DNA of 64,000 bases from Planctomyces sp. (GTDB lineage: Bacteria > Planctomycetota > Planctomycetia > Planctomycetales > Planctomycetaceae), in contig JAEUIH010000004.1 in NCBI GenBank assembly GCA_016795105.1, positions 1 through 64,000 on the forward strand. The letters are read 5' to 3'. Numbering within the stretch: the first letter of the stretch is position 1; each line of letters opens with the position of its first letter. Position numbers and translations under genes: made by a program. A model generated the notes under the pieces. That model saw nothing but the letters and a program-made list of their open reading frames with translations. It had not been told where the DNA came from and did no database searches. This document shows positions 8,106-15,821 of this stretch, one piece after another.

Positions 8106-9272
8106 ATGGTGAACACGAATCCCGCAGGACTCGACCGTGAAACCACTCTCCCGGTGACAATGGTAACAGGACAGCAGGAGCCCGCCCATACGATCGGGTT
8201 GCCTCGCAGAACATTCCTTGCCACCGCGGCTGCAATCAGTCTGTCCGCCGCCACACGAGGCGACGATTTCGGACCAAATGCAGCCCCTGTGAGATACCCG
8301 GACCCGCGTCTTGTTTCTTTCGATGATCGCGGGAAGAAGTTGATGCTTGGCAATACGCCCATTCAGCGATTGTATCACAGCAATAATATGCTCTGGGCGG
8401 AAGGGCCGGCGTGGAATGCGGTTGGACGTTACCTGGTGTGGAGCGATATTCCGAACAACGTTCAGATGCGCTGGCTGGAAGAGGATGGTCATGTCACCGT
8501 CTTTCGAAATCCTGCAAACAACAGCAACGGTAATACATTTGACTTCCAGGGTCGCCAGATTTCTTTTGAACATTTGACACGAAGCGTGGCTCGATACGAA
8601 CACGATGGGACTCGCACCGTACTTGCCAGTGAGTACAACGGCAAGAGCCTCAATGCTCCGAACGACGGTGCGGTTCACCCGAATGGCGATATCTGGTTTA
8701 CCGACCCCGGTTATGGGTCTCTGATGGACTACGAAGGCGCACTCGCAAAAACCGGATCCGTTCAGCCTTATCAAAAGGAAGCCATCTATCGCATTGAAGC
8801 GTCCACCGGAAAAGTCTTCAAAGTTGCAGATGACATCTATAAGCCAAACGGTCTGTGCTTCTCGCCTGACTACAAGAAGCTCTATGCTGCTGATACTGGC
8901 GCTTCTCATTACCCGGATGCCACGAAGTCCATTCGTGTCTGGGACATCGTGGATGGAAAGACTCTGGCAAACGGTCGCGAATTTGCATCGATGAAGATGA
9001 TGGTTGACGGCAAGGAAGTTGCCGGACTTGCCGACGGTATCCGTGCCGACCGAGATGGAAACATCTGGGCCAGCGCCGGTTGGGTGGGCGCCGGTTTCGA
9101 CGGCGTTCATGTCTTCGCCGCTGAAGATGGCGCCCGGATTGCTCAGATTCTTCTTCCCGAAATCTGCAGCAACGTCTGTTTTGGCGGCACCAAACGAAAT
9201 CGACTGTTCATGACCGGCAGCCAGTCACTGTATGCCGTCTACGTGAACACAAGCGGTGCTCACATTACATGA
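8106..9272 (+). CDS. Exported SMP-30/gluconolactonase-like protein
   Basis: A 388-residue beta-propeller lactonase. After about 32 N-terminal residues comes a twin-arginine-like signal (RRTFLATAAAISL), which suggests Tat export. The divalent-metal ligands of the SMP-30 family are visible: AEGPAWN (Glu), LNAPNDGAV (Asn) and LADGIRAD (Asp). They would support hydrolysis of sugar lactones such as gluconolactone in the periplasm. It has an ATG start and stands alone, with a repeat cluster downstream. The long pre-signal stretch could mean that the real start is internal, near residue 19. Catalysis is inferred from the family. Confidence 0.88.
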   Translation: MVNTNPAGLDRETTLPVTMVTGQQEPAHTIGLPRRTFLATAAAISLSAATRGDDFGPNAAPVRYPDPRLVSFDDRGKKLMLGNTPIQRLYHSNNMLWAEGPAWNAVGRYLVWSDIPNNVQMRWLEEDGHVTVFRNPANNSNGNTFDFQGRQISFEHLTRSVARYEHDGTRTVLASEYNGKSLNAPNDGAVHPNGDIWFTDPGYGSLMDYEGALAKTGSVQPYQKEAIYRIEASTGKVFKVADDIYKPNGLCFSPDYKKLYAADTGASHYPDATKSIRVWDIVDGKTLANGREFASMKMMVDGKEVAGLADGIRADRDGNIWASAGWVGAGFDGVHVFAAEDGARIAQILLPEICSNVCFGGTKRNRLFMTGSQSLYAVYVNTSGAHIT

Positions 9273-9509
9273 TTTCAATCAAGCGGGATGAGCATTCCTG
9301 CCCGTCTCAGCGCTGTTTCGAGTGCTGCCGCGGCGCAGGGTGGCTCAAATGTAGGATGGGCATTCCTGCCCGTCCCGTACTGCTTCGAGTGCTGCGGCGG
9401 CGCAGGGATGTGCTCGGGCAGGAATGCCCAAGCTACGACTTGTCCCGCCCTGGTTCGAGTGCTGCAGTAGCTCCCGGAGGAATCCCCAGGCTACATATCA
9501 TACGGACTT
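9273..9509. repeat. Intergenic repeat cluster (family A, both orientations)
   Basis: This gap holds at least three copies of the family-A hairpin core. GGGCATTCCTGCCC-type copies at about 9289 and 9359 are inverted relative to GGGCAGGAATGCCC at 9415, and the last is followed by the same CAAGCTACGACTTGTCCCGCCCTGG flank as at the window start (flank 9429-9453). Inverted neighbours could pair into a longer cruciform. There is no credible gene. Confidence 0.85.
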
Positions 9510-10514
9510 TCAATGGTAGTGGCTGGGTTCAATCCACGTGATGAACCACGCAAGAGAAATCCCGGCGAGCAGTGCGATGGTCAGGCGAGTTCGGTTGTGT
9601 GAATGAAACTCCATCTCGGGCAGCAGGTCGCTCAGGGAGATGCATATAAACACACCCGCTGAAAACGCGAGAGCTGCGGCAACAACAACCGGTTGAAGGC
9701 CGGGCAGGCTTCGAGCTCCCAGCAGGAACAGCGCGGCGCCGAGAGGACACATCAGAGCGAAACCGCCGTTCACCCAGTTGCGTGAAGCTCGTGACCATCC
9801 GCCGGCTGCCATCAGTGATGTGATTGACACTGCATCCAGCGGCTTATGAAGCATGATAGCCAGGAAAGTGCCGATTCCAAACAGTGATGAGCGACCCGGA
9901 TGAAGTGATTCGGCCTGAACGCTGGCGGCGAGTGCGATGCCGTCAATCAGAGTATGCAGCGACAGTCCGACAGCGATTCCGAGCCAACTCAATTCATGAG
10001 CATGATGACAAAGAGGACGTGAATGATCGATCGTACAATTGCCATGATCATGATCGTGATCATGGTCATGCAGCATTGGCAGCGGCGTATCTTCCACCAC
10101 TGTGGAAATCTCAAGCGGACCGTGATGATGGAAATGAAATGTACGGATCAGGAGAAACATCACCACGATTCCCGTAAGCATCCAGAAGGATGCGGACTTC
10201 AGTGATGCGAGGTCATGAGCTGCATGCGGCAGCATATGGAGAATGCCGATGCCCAGCATCAGTCCGCCCACGAAACTGATGATGGTCTGCATGCGAGTAT
10301 GAGTCAGCTCAAGCCACCGCGACAGCCAGCCTCCAAACACAGATGCACCAACGATCAGCAGGCAGTAAGAGGACAGCAGCACATAGTTCCACTGATGCTC
10401 GGCCGCACCAGCATCTATGGAGGAAGTCTGATCGCTGTTCGAGCCGCTGGCTTGAAGCAGTAATACAGGTAACACAGTGGCGAACAGAAGCTTCGCCAGC
10501 AGACTAACACTCAT
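9510..10514 (-). CDS. ZIP-family metal transporter
   Basis: A 334-residue inner-membrane transporter likely moving zinc or other divalent metal. Eight or so hydrophobic helices are visible. The metal-path helices carry LSLHTLIDGIALAAS and LAIMLHKPLDAVS, the paired His-x(3)-Asp signatures of TM4 and TM5. A cytoplasmic-type histidine loop (alternating His-Asp, then HH) lies between TM3 and TM4. I start at the ATG at 10514 because GGGAGG precedes it. The upstream extension would add 33 non-membrane residues. The first 24 residues look like a signal anchor. Metal specificity is not shown. Confidence 0.9.
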   Translation of the reverse strand: MSVSLLAKLLFATVLPVLLLQASGSNSDQTSSIDAGAAEHQWNYVLLSSYCLLIVGASVFGGWLSRWLELTHTRMQTIISFVGGLMLGIGILHMLPHAAHDLASLKSASFWMLTGIVVMFLLIRTFHFHHHGPLEISTVVEDTPLPMLHDHDHDHDHGNCTIDHSRPLCHHAHELSWLGIAVGLSLHTLIDGIALAASVQAESLHPGRSSLFGIGTFLAIMLHKPLDAVSITSLMAAGGWSRASRNWVNGGFALMCPLGAALFLLGARSLPGLQPVVVAAALAFSAGVFICISLSDLLPEMEFHSHNRTRLTIALLAGISLAWFITWIEPSHYH

Positions 10515-10993
10515 TCGCTGAATAACCTCCCTCGAACCCCCTCGTTGCGCCCCGGCTATGTCATCAGACAATACCGTTTTGCAGGCAGTATTGCGAATAC
10601 AGACAAATTGCACTCAGCCAATTCGCAGTCGGTTTCCCGCCAACGGGGAAAAGTGACGCTCGGCAGGCTTTCCTTCGAACTTGAATGAATCAAGTCGACA
10701 ATTTCATTTTTGTCAAAACGACAATGGATTCATCTTGACTCAGACGGCTTTTGCAATCTTTACCGCGCAGATTTTGCCTGATCGTCAGAGTCAACTTTTT
10801 CGTACCAGTTTTATAATTGACGTAACATGTTTATGGTGAATGGTTTGTGATTTTGTTGCGTTGAATCGCGAAATTTGAATCAGATTTGGCACACCGTTGG
10901 CTATGTACTTATCACGTTGACAACAACAAGTCCTGGTCAGAGTGAGCAGGACAAATGGTTTGTAGGAATCGAGAACATTGGAGGTACTCAGCC
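10515..10993. other. Intergenic region upstream of csrA
   Basis: About 480 bp without a convincing gene. It is AT-richer than the flanks and must hold the divergent promoters of the ZIP transporter and csrA. A TTGACA-like hexamer occurs near 10916 (GTTGACAACAAC), but no clear -10 partner stands out. No repeat from the other families is present. Confidence 0.6.
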
Positions 10994-11224
10994 ATGCTGG
11001 TCCTGACACGAAAACTGGAAGAAACCATCGTAATTGGCGAAGACATTGTAGTCAAAGTGATTCGAACCGGGAGCGGTTCTGTGAAGCTGGGGATCATCGC
11101 ACCTAAGCACATTCAGGTGTTGCGAGGTGAGCTTCTTGAGGCCGGCAAGCCGGAACCCCTTTTGCCACTGCCCGCCAATTTGCTGACTCGAGCCACCTCT
11201 GACCAGTTCCCACATGTTGCCTGA
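10994..11224 (+). CDS. csrA: Carbon storage regulator CsrA
   Basis: A 76-residue post-transcriptional regulator that dimerises and binds GGA motifs in mRNA leaders. The start [20 protein letters not shown] is diagnostic. RNA-contact residues Leu4, Arg6 and Arg44 are present, and [13 protein letters not shown] forms the last beta strand. A tail of about 25 residues rich in Leu and Pro extends beyond the usual core. The ATG at 10994 is preceded by GGAGG; an upstream in-frame codon at 10955 would add 13 residues that are not part of the family. Its own leader contains GGA triplets (ATTGGAGG), so autoregulation is possible. Confidence 0.96.
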   Translation: MLVLTRKLEETIVIGEDIVVKVIRTGSGSVKLGIIAPKHIQVLRGELLEAGKPEPLLPLPANLLTRATSDQFPHVA

Positions 11225-11297
11225 TTCGATTCGACGTTCGATACCTCTGTTTCAAATAACCGACCCGTTCAAAACTGATTCTCAAGGAATGAAGAAC

Positions 11298-13415
11298 ATG
11301 AACCTTCGAAAACGCCTCTCCCGAATTGCTTTCGTTTGTCTGATGGGACTCTCTGCTGCTGCAAGTGCCCAGACATCTGTTCCCTATAACTGCTCAAATG
11401 GCCAATGCGTGCCGGCTGATGACATCTATGGTGGTGCCCGAACCAACTATGACTGGAGTCGGTCTTCCGGTTCTGACTGGAATCGGTCATCTGTTCGAGG
11501 TCTGACCCCGGTTTCCAGGAAGACAGTTGATGAGTTTCCCGAGCTGCCTGGTACACCATCCGGAAGAACACTCGACTGGCGTCTTTCACGAGAAATGAAC
11601 AGTCGTGATCTGAACAGTCGTGATCTGGAAACTCGTGACCTGAATCCGCGGCTTCCTATGAATCGCGACTGGAATGAAGATCTCCTGAGCGACGGTTTTG
11701 ATGCTCCGGCACCACGCTCGAACTCGAGAAATCGAAATGACTTTCAGGACTTTGGAGGCCGAAACACAAATACGGGTCGGCAGATGAATCGTCGTCCTGA
11801 ATACGGACAGCAGGAATTTGATCGCTTCCCGGAGCCTCTGTCAGGTCGAGATTCGCTGAGTCCTCTGGACGGACGTGACCCGTTTGTTCCTGCACCAGCT
11901 CCTCGAAACAACTCGAACTCCGAAGCACCTTCGATCTCTGAAATGATCACCTCTCGATATCAGAACCCGGTCAACGTCCGGTCTGTACGATCGATGACTT
12001 CAAGTCAGGCAGTCAATTTGTTTGCTGAAGTGTCTCGGAAGATTGATGAGCGACATCTTGAGCCGACAAGTTATGACGTGCGTGTCCGAAGGGCCCTGCG
12101 AAATCTGTACATTGCTCTGGAAACTCCGGCTTTCGTGCAGTCACTCGGGATTTCTGCGGATTCGTTCCGTGTGGATGGGTTTCGGGAGACTCTGAGTCGC
12201 CTCAGCAGCTCTATGCAGGTGAGCAACTACTCATCGGCACAGGCTGTGATGACGCAGGTCATGCAGCAGGCTCAGTCTGTTCCAGGACTGACACCCAGTG
12301 TTGTCGCCTTTGAGTTTGCAAATGCCAGCCTGGACACACTTGATAAGTTTTCGGGTCTTGAACCATCCGAAACGATGGCAGGATCAGGGGCCGGGGTCGA
12401 AGATAGTGTAAAGAGTGCTGCACTTGAAGATGAAATCGTGGGTGTTGGTGTTGAGGTGAAACAGCACGAGGAAGGATTGCTGGTCGTTAAGCCTCTACGA
12501 GGTGGACCGGCCGCTGAAGCTGGTATCGAAAGTGGTGACGTGATCATCGCAATCGATGGGCGATCGATCTCCGGAATGTCAATGGCCAACAGTGTTGACC
12601 TGATGAAGGGTGCATCCGGAAGTCGGATGACTGTTCGAATCTTTCGCGAAGGCCGAGGCGAAAAGAACTTTACTCTGGCTCGACGAAAAGTGCGTGTCTG
12701 GACCGTAAACGATGTCAAACTTCTTGCTGGAACAGACGTTGGTTACCTGACTCTCAGCCGATTCGCTCAGAATTCAACTGCCGAAATGGACGAAGCTCTG
12801 ATGCAGCTGCACAAACAGGGGATGAAGTCGCTGGTGCTTGACCTGCGAGGCAATCCAGGTGGGCTGCTGACAACCTGCGTCGAAATCAGTGACCGATTCC
12901 TGCCCTGTGGAACCATCGTATCAACGAAAGGACGACTCAGCGATGATAATATGGTGGAAACTGCCACTTACAATCGAACCTGGGCTGTGCCACTTGTGGT
13001 TCTGGTTGACAACGACAGTGCCAGTGCCAGCGAAATCTTTGCTGCTGCTGTTCAGGAAAACGGACGAGGTGTTGTGGTGGGAACTCAGTCCTATGGAAAA
13101 GGTACGGTTCAGACTCACTTTCCTCTCTCCGCGATCAATGGAAGTCTGCGTCTGACAACTGCTCGGTTCTATTCACCAAGCGGTCGTCCGATGGCCGGAG
13201 AGGGTGTCAGTCCGGATGTGGAAATTCATGATGCTGACGGAGTCGCAAATGGTGACGAAGTTCTGACAGAAGCCGTTCGAATCGCTCGAAGTTCTCGTCT
13301 TGCTGAAATGGCAAAGGCATCCGGCAGCTGCCGAAACCTGTCACCATCCGCCGGACGCAGCTCTTCAATCGATCAGATCAATGACCCTGCACATCCTTCA
13401 ACAGCAATTCGCTAG
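11298..13415 (+). CDS. Exported S41 family (carboxy-terminal processing) peptidase with PDZ domain
   Basis: 705 residues. The signal peptide (about 1-25, AASAQ) is followed by about 200 residues of Arg/Asp/Asn-rich low-complexity sequence containing short NSRDLNSRDLETRDLNPR repeats. An all-helical segment comes next. The PDZ domain is at about 380-465 and the S41 protease core at about 465-665. Catalytic Ser lies in DNDSASASEIF (about residue 575), and Lys about 26 residues later in YGKGTVQ, the normal CTP spacing. It would cleave periplasmic protein C-termini. AAGGA sits 9 bp before the ATG at 11298; the ATG at 11289 is also possible. The disordered N-terminal region is unusual and may anchor the enzyme in the envelope. 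Confidence 0.92.
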   Translation: MNLRKRLSRIAFVCLMGLSAAASAQTSVPYNCSNGQCVPADDIYGGARTNYDWSRSSGSDWNRSSVRGLTPVSRKTVDEFPELPGTPSGRTLDWRLSREMNSRDLNSRDLETRDLNPRLPMNRDWNEDLLSDGFDAPAPRSNSRNRNDFQDFGGRNTNTGRQMNRRPEYGQQEFDRFPEPLSGRDSLSPLDGRDPFVPAPAPRNNSNSEAPSISEMITSRYQNPVNVRSVRSMTSSQAVNLFAEVSRKIDERHLEPTSYDVRVRRALRNLYIALETPAFVQSLGISADSFRVDGFRETLSRLSSSMQVSNYSSAQAVMTQVMQQAQSVPGLTPSVVAFEFANASLDTLDKFSGLEPSETMAGSGAGVEDSVKSAALEDEIVGVGVEVKQHEEGLLVVKPLRGGPAAEAGIESGDVIIAIDGRSISGMSMANSVDLMKGASGSRMTVRIFREGRGEKNFTLARRKVRVWTVNDVKLLAGTDVGYLTLSRFAQNSTAEMDEALMQLHKQGMKSLVLDLRGNPGGLLTTCVEISDRFLPCGTIVSTKGRLSDDNMVETATYNRTWAVPLVVLVDNDSASASEIFAAAVQENGRGVVVGTQSYGKGTVQTHFPLSAINGSLRLTTARFYSPSGRPMAGEGVSPDVEIHDADGVANGDEVLTEAVRIARSSRLAEMAKASGSCRNLSPSAGRSSSIDQINDPAHPSTAIR

Positions 13416-13570
13416 TGAATGATTCGGTATCGGCCACAACTTCAGGCCGAAAACGGTGATGTGAGCGAAATGGACCATGACGGTTCATTCCTCCGTCTTA
13501 AACAGGGTTCAATCTGATCTCATGAGGAGAACTGCTCTGATGCAAGCATCCACTGCAATCCAGGAAAAAT

Positions 13571-13609
13571 GAAACCGGTTGACCAGCACCTGCCTGGCCA
13601 ACCGGTTTC
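13571..13609 (+). terminator. Strong hairpin downstream of the S41 peptidase
   Basis: An inverted repeat with arms GAAACCGGTTG (13571-13581) and CAACCGGTTTC (13599-13609), plus inner CCAG/CTGG pairs, gives a stem of about 15 bp. There is no clear U-tract, so it could be a factor-independent terminator of weak type or an mRNA 3' stabiliser. Confidence 0.5.
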
Positions 13610-13742
13610 GCGTTTCCGGGTGCTTCGTGTCTCTTGAAATTCGCAAAAGTTAGCTAATGTGGCTGGTCGGAATGCCACGAGAGAGAGTGGGGGAAGAAGG
13701 ATCGCAGTCGGAGGTTCGCGTTTGACTTATAAGCCTGCGTTC

Positions 13743-13899
13743 ATTGATCGCTGCTGAGATTTTCCAGTTACTGAACCATTCGGTCAGTGATCCCTACGAG
13801 CAGGGCCACTTCCCGCAGCGTTACCTCGAGGTTGAGATAAAGACACAGCAGTGCGTGAGGATTGTTCGTGAGGAAGGTCCAGTCAGTCGCCTTTTCATA
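13743..13899 (-). pseudogene. Remnant of a winged-helix (MarR/ArsR-like) regulator
   Basis: Reading the minus strand gives a fragment with [19 protein letters not shown], then [18 protein letters not shown], then a TAA stop at 13768-13770 and LENLSSDQ in the same frame. The pattern (T-N-x-x-H-x-L-L-C-L followed by L-R-x-V-A-x-x-V-G-I-T-x-R-x-V-Q) is that of small helix-turn-helix regulators. It has no start codon, a premature stop inside the recognition helix and no wing. I interpret it as a decayed gene. Confidence 0.65.
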
Positions 13900-14010
13900 T
13901 TTCCTGCAGGTTAAGTCCGGTGCCGGATTCCGGGGATCGGGATTCACGATGGAAGCATCGGGCGAGTTTTCATTGGATCAGAATGTAAGAAGCAGGCGGT
14001 CAGGCTCTGT

Positions 14011-14397
14011 TCAGGGCAGTTCGAGCTGCATACCGACACGAAGTAGATTTGGATTCGAACCGATTGCGCTCTTGTTCGCGTTATAGATTTCCATCCATCG
14101 GGAAGAGTTTTGGTAATATCTGTTGGCGATTGTAATCAGGTTTTCGCCTTTGGAGACTGTGTGTATTTTAATACCTCTGGTCCTTGTTGCGGTCAGAGGC
14201 TTACCGGACAACTCATCGAGTTTGCTCCTGAGCAATCCCGTTTCCAGTTGAGCTTCCTCAATTTTCTTTTTCAGGTTTCTTGTTGCGTTTCCTTGTGTCG
14301 ATGCTGATTGCTCGCTTCCTGTCGACTTCTTCAAAATCCACGAAAACGCCGGGGAGTTCGGCTGAGACGGCGTCAGCGAAGTCATGGATCCAGTCAC
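14011..14397 (-). CDS. Small LysM-domain protein
   Basis: 128 residues. A coiled-coil stretch (NLKKKIEEAQLETGLLRSKLDEL, about 42-64) is followed by a LysM domain at 78-127 (HTVSKGENLITIANRYYQNSSRW then IYNANKS and LRVGMQLELP). LysM binds N-acetylglucosamine polymers such as peptidoglycan. No signal peptide is visible and the start (GTG at 14397 or ATG at 14385) is poor. The frame continues upstream to an ATG at 14493, interrupted by one TGA at 14401-14403. The alternative frame over 14244-14566 is also open and protein-like. The gene may therefore be 5'-damaged. It lies 169 bp after the unrecognised 345-residue protein on the same strand. Confidence 0.7.
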   Translation of the reverse strand: MTGSMTSLTPSQPNSPAFSWILKKSTGSEQSASTQGNATRNLKKKIEEAQLETGLLRSKLDELSGKPLTATRTRGIKIHTVSKGENLITIANRYYQNSSRWMEIYNANKSAIGSNPNLLRVGMQLELP

Positions 14398-14566
14398 CGA
14401 TCACGATGTCGAAAAAATTACGAGTTGCACTTTTCCTCGCAGGGTCTGCAGGACGTTGCGTGCTCCTCCAAACCGTGAATGGAAAAATGACATCAGGGTC
14501 AGGTGGCGATGTTGTTGGGACGACACGGTCTCTGGCAGGCGAGTGGCGCGTCGCTGGTCTGTGGAA

Positions 14567-15604
14567 TCAGGCGAGCCGGATACCCACGGTCTTACCGGCG
14601 TCTACCTGATCGTACATCAAATCCTGGTATCTGGATTTCCGCCATTCAGGCGTGGCACCGTACATTGTGCGGTGTTCCTTCATCAGAGAATACCAGGCGT
14701 TCTCACCTCGGCTGGAAACATAGTCGACCATACACTGAATACCGTAGGCTTTTCCGGCTGTTTCACATTCGCCAAGTGCAAAGCTGGCGTCGTTACCATT
14801 ATCGATGTAAAGCTGTGCAAATGTCTTTAGCTTATACCTCCAATCCAGAGACTTATATCGCTGGAAATCAGACTGGCTGATGTTTGGCTTATCGGCCGTT
14901 CCCTCGGCGAGCGAAAATGCGAAGCCTTCGGCAAATCTGTACATTGCTGACTTGCCGCGGCCTTTCAAGAGTGCTTCCCCTGCCTGAACGAGACCCATCG
15001 AGAGGACATTGATCGTGATTACAGAGACGGCCGCTAAGGCATCTCTGACCACGCTTCCAATGCCAAACCAGACTCCGAGGACAGCCACGCCACCCGCGGT
15101 GAGCAATTTGGCATTCAGCCCCTTCTTGACCTGCCCGGCTGCGTCCTTTAAGCCAGTTTCTCCGGAAACACCCAGACCATCGTTCAGAGTATTCCCAAAC
15201 AGTCCTTCCTGAACTCGCTCCGAACGAGTCTGAGGCGATTTCCAATAGCCCGCTTCGGCATAAAGTCTGCTGTACCCTACTCCAAGCGCAGAAGCTCCGA
15301 CCGAACCGATTGAGCCTGGGGAGAGGTGCAGTTGGCTGGCACTAAAGCCGTCTTTCGGCTTGCACTTGATTGTTGACCAGCTCAGGTCGCTGAAATCGAG
15401 TTGTGGGAGAGAGACTTCCACTGTCGTTCCCGGGGTTCCGACTCCGACACCCAATAAGATGAAGTCTTCCCAGTAATTGATCGATTTGCATCGGAAGGAA
15501 AAGACCCAGCCACCTGCCGCAAAGCCACAACTCGCGCCTAACGAAAGGATTGACGCAAACTCCCAGTCCCTGGCTTTGGTGTCTTTACTCATATCGATCT
15601 CCAC
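14567..15604 (-). CDS. Unrecognised glycine-rich protein with central hydrophobic segment
   Basis: 345 residues with no family I can name. The first about 115 residues are Gly/Ser/Leu-rich and beta-like (GASCGFAAGGWVFSFR, LLGVGVGTPGTTVEVSLP, ending GVGYSRLYAEAGYW). Residues about 165-215 are hydrophobic (LLTAGGVAVLGVWFGIGSVV, then VSVITINVLSMGLV) and could form two membrane helices. The rest is polar and helical. Met5 (MSKDTK) is an alternative start. Glycine-rich beta segments of this shape beside a LysM gene recall proteins linked to contractile injection systems, but no such apparatus is present, so I give no function. The reading frame stays open for about 107 codons after its TGA. Confidence 0.6.
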   Translation of the reverse strand: MEIDMSKDTKARDWEFASILSLGASCGFAAGGWVFSFRCKSINYWEDFILLGVGVGTPGTTVEVSLPQLDFSDLSWSTIKCKPKDGFSASQLHLSPGSIGSVGASALGVGYSRLYAEAGYWKSPQTRSERVQEGLFGNTLNDGLGVSGETGLKDAAGQVKKGLNAKLLTAGGVAVLGVWFGIGSVVRDALAAVSVITINVLSMGLVQAGEALLKGRGKSAMYRFAEGFAFSLAEGTADKPNISQSDFQRYKSLDWRYKLKTFAQLYIDNGNDASFALGECETAGKAYGIQCMVDYVSSRGENAWYSLMKEHRTMYGATPEWRKSRYQDLMYDQVDAGKTVGIRLA

Positions 15605-15821
15605 TGAGGTTTTCAGGAATATGGATCATGTTTCCGATGTGTTCGAGCCGCTCGGAAAGTTCCAGCGAAAAATCTCAAAGGCGCGCTCCGCAGATTTTCC
15701 TGAAATCTTCGTTCTTGGCACGGAAGGCCGGAATTGACGTCCAACTTAGATGACAGTTCCGCAATTTTCCGCGTGGTATCGCCACTCGAGGCCGCGTTGT
15801 CTGCATTCCGTCCGGCGGGTT

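Noticed and set aside
14567-14569. Possible selenocysteine or readthrough at the TGA ending the 345-residue protein, since the frame continues about 107 codons.
   Set aside because: No SECIS-like hairpin or selenoprotein family is recognisable; kept only as an observation.
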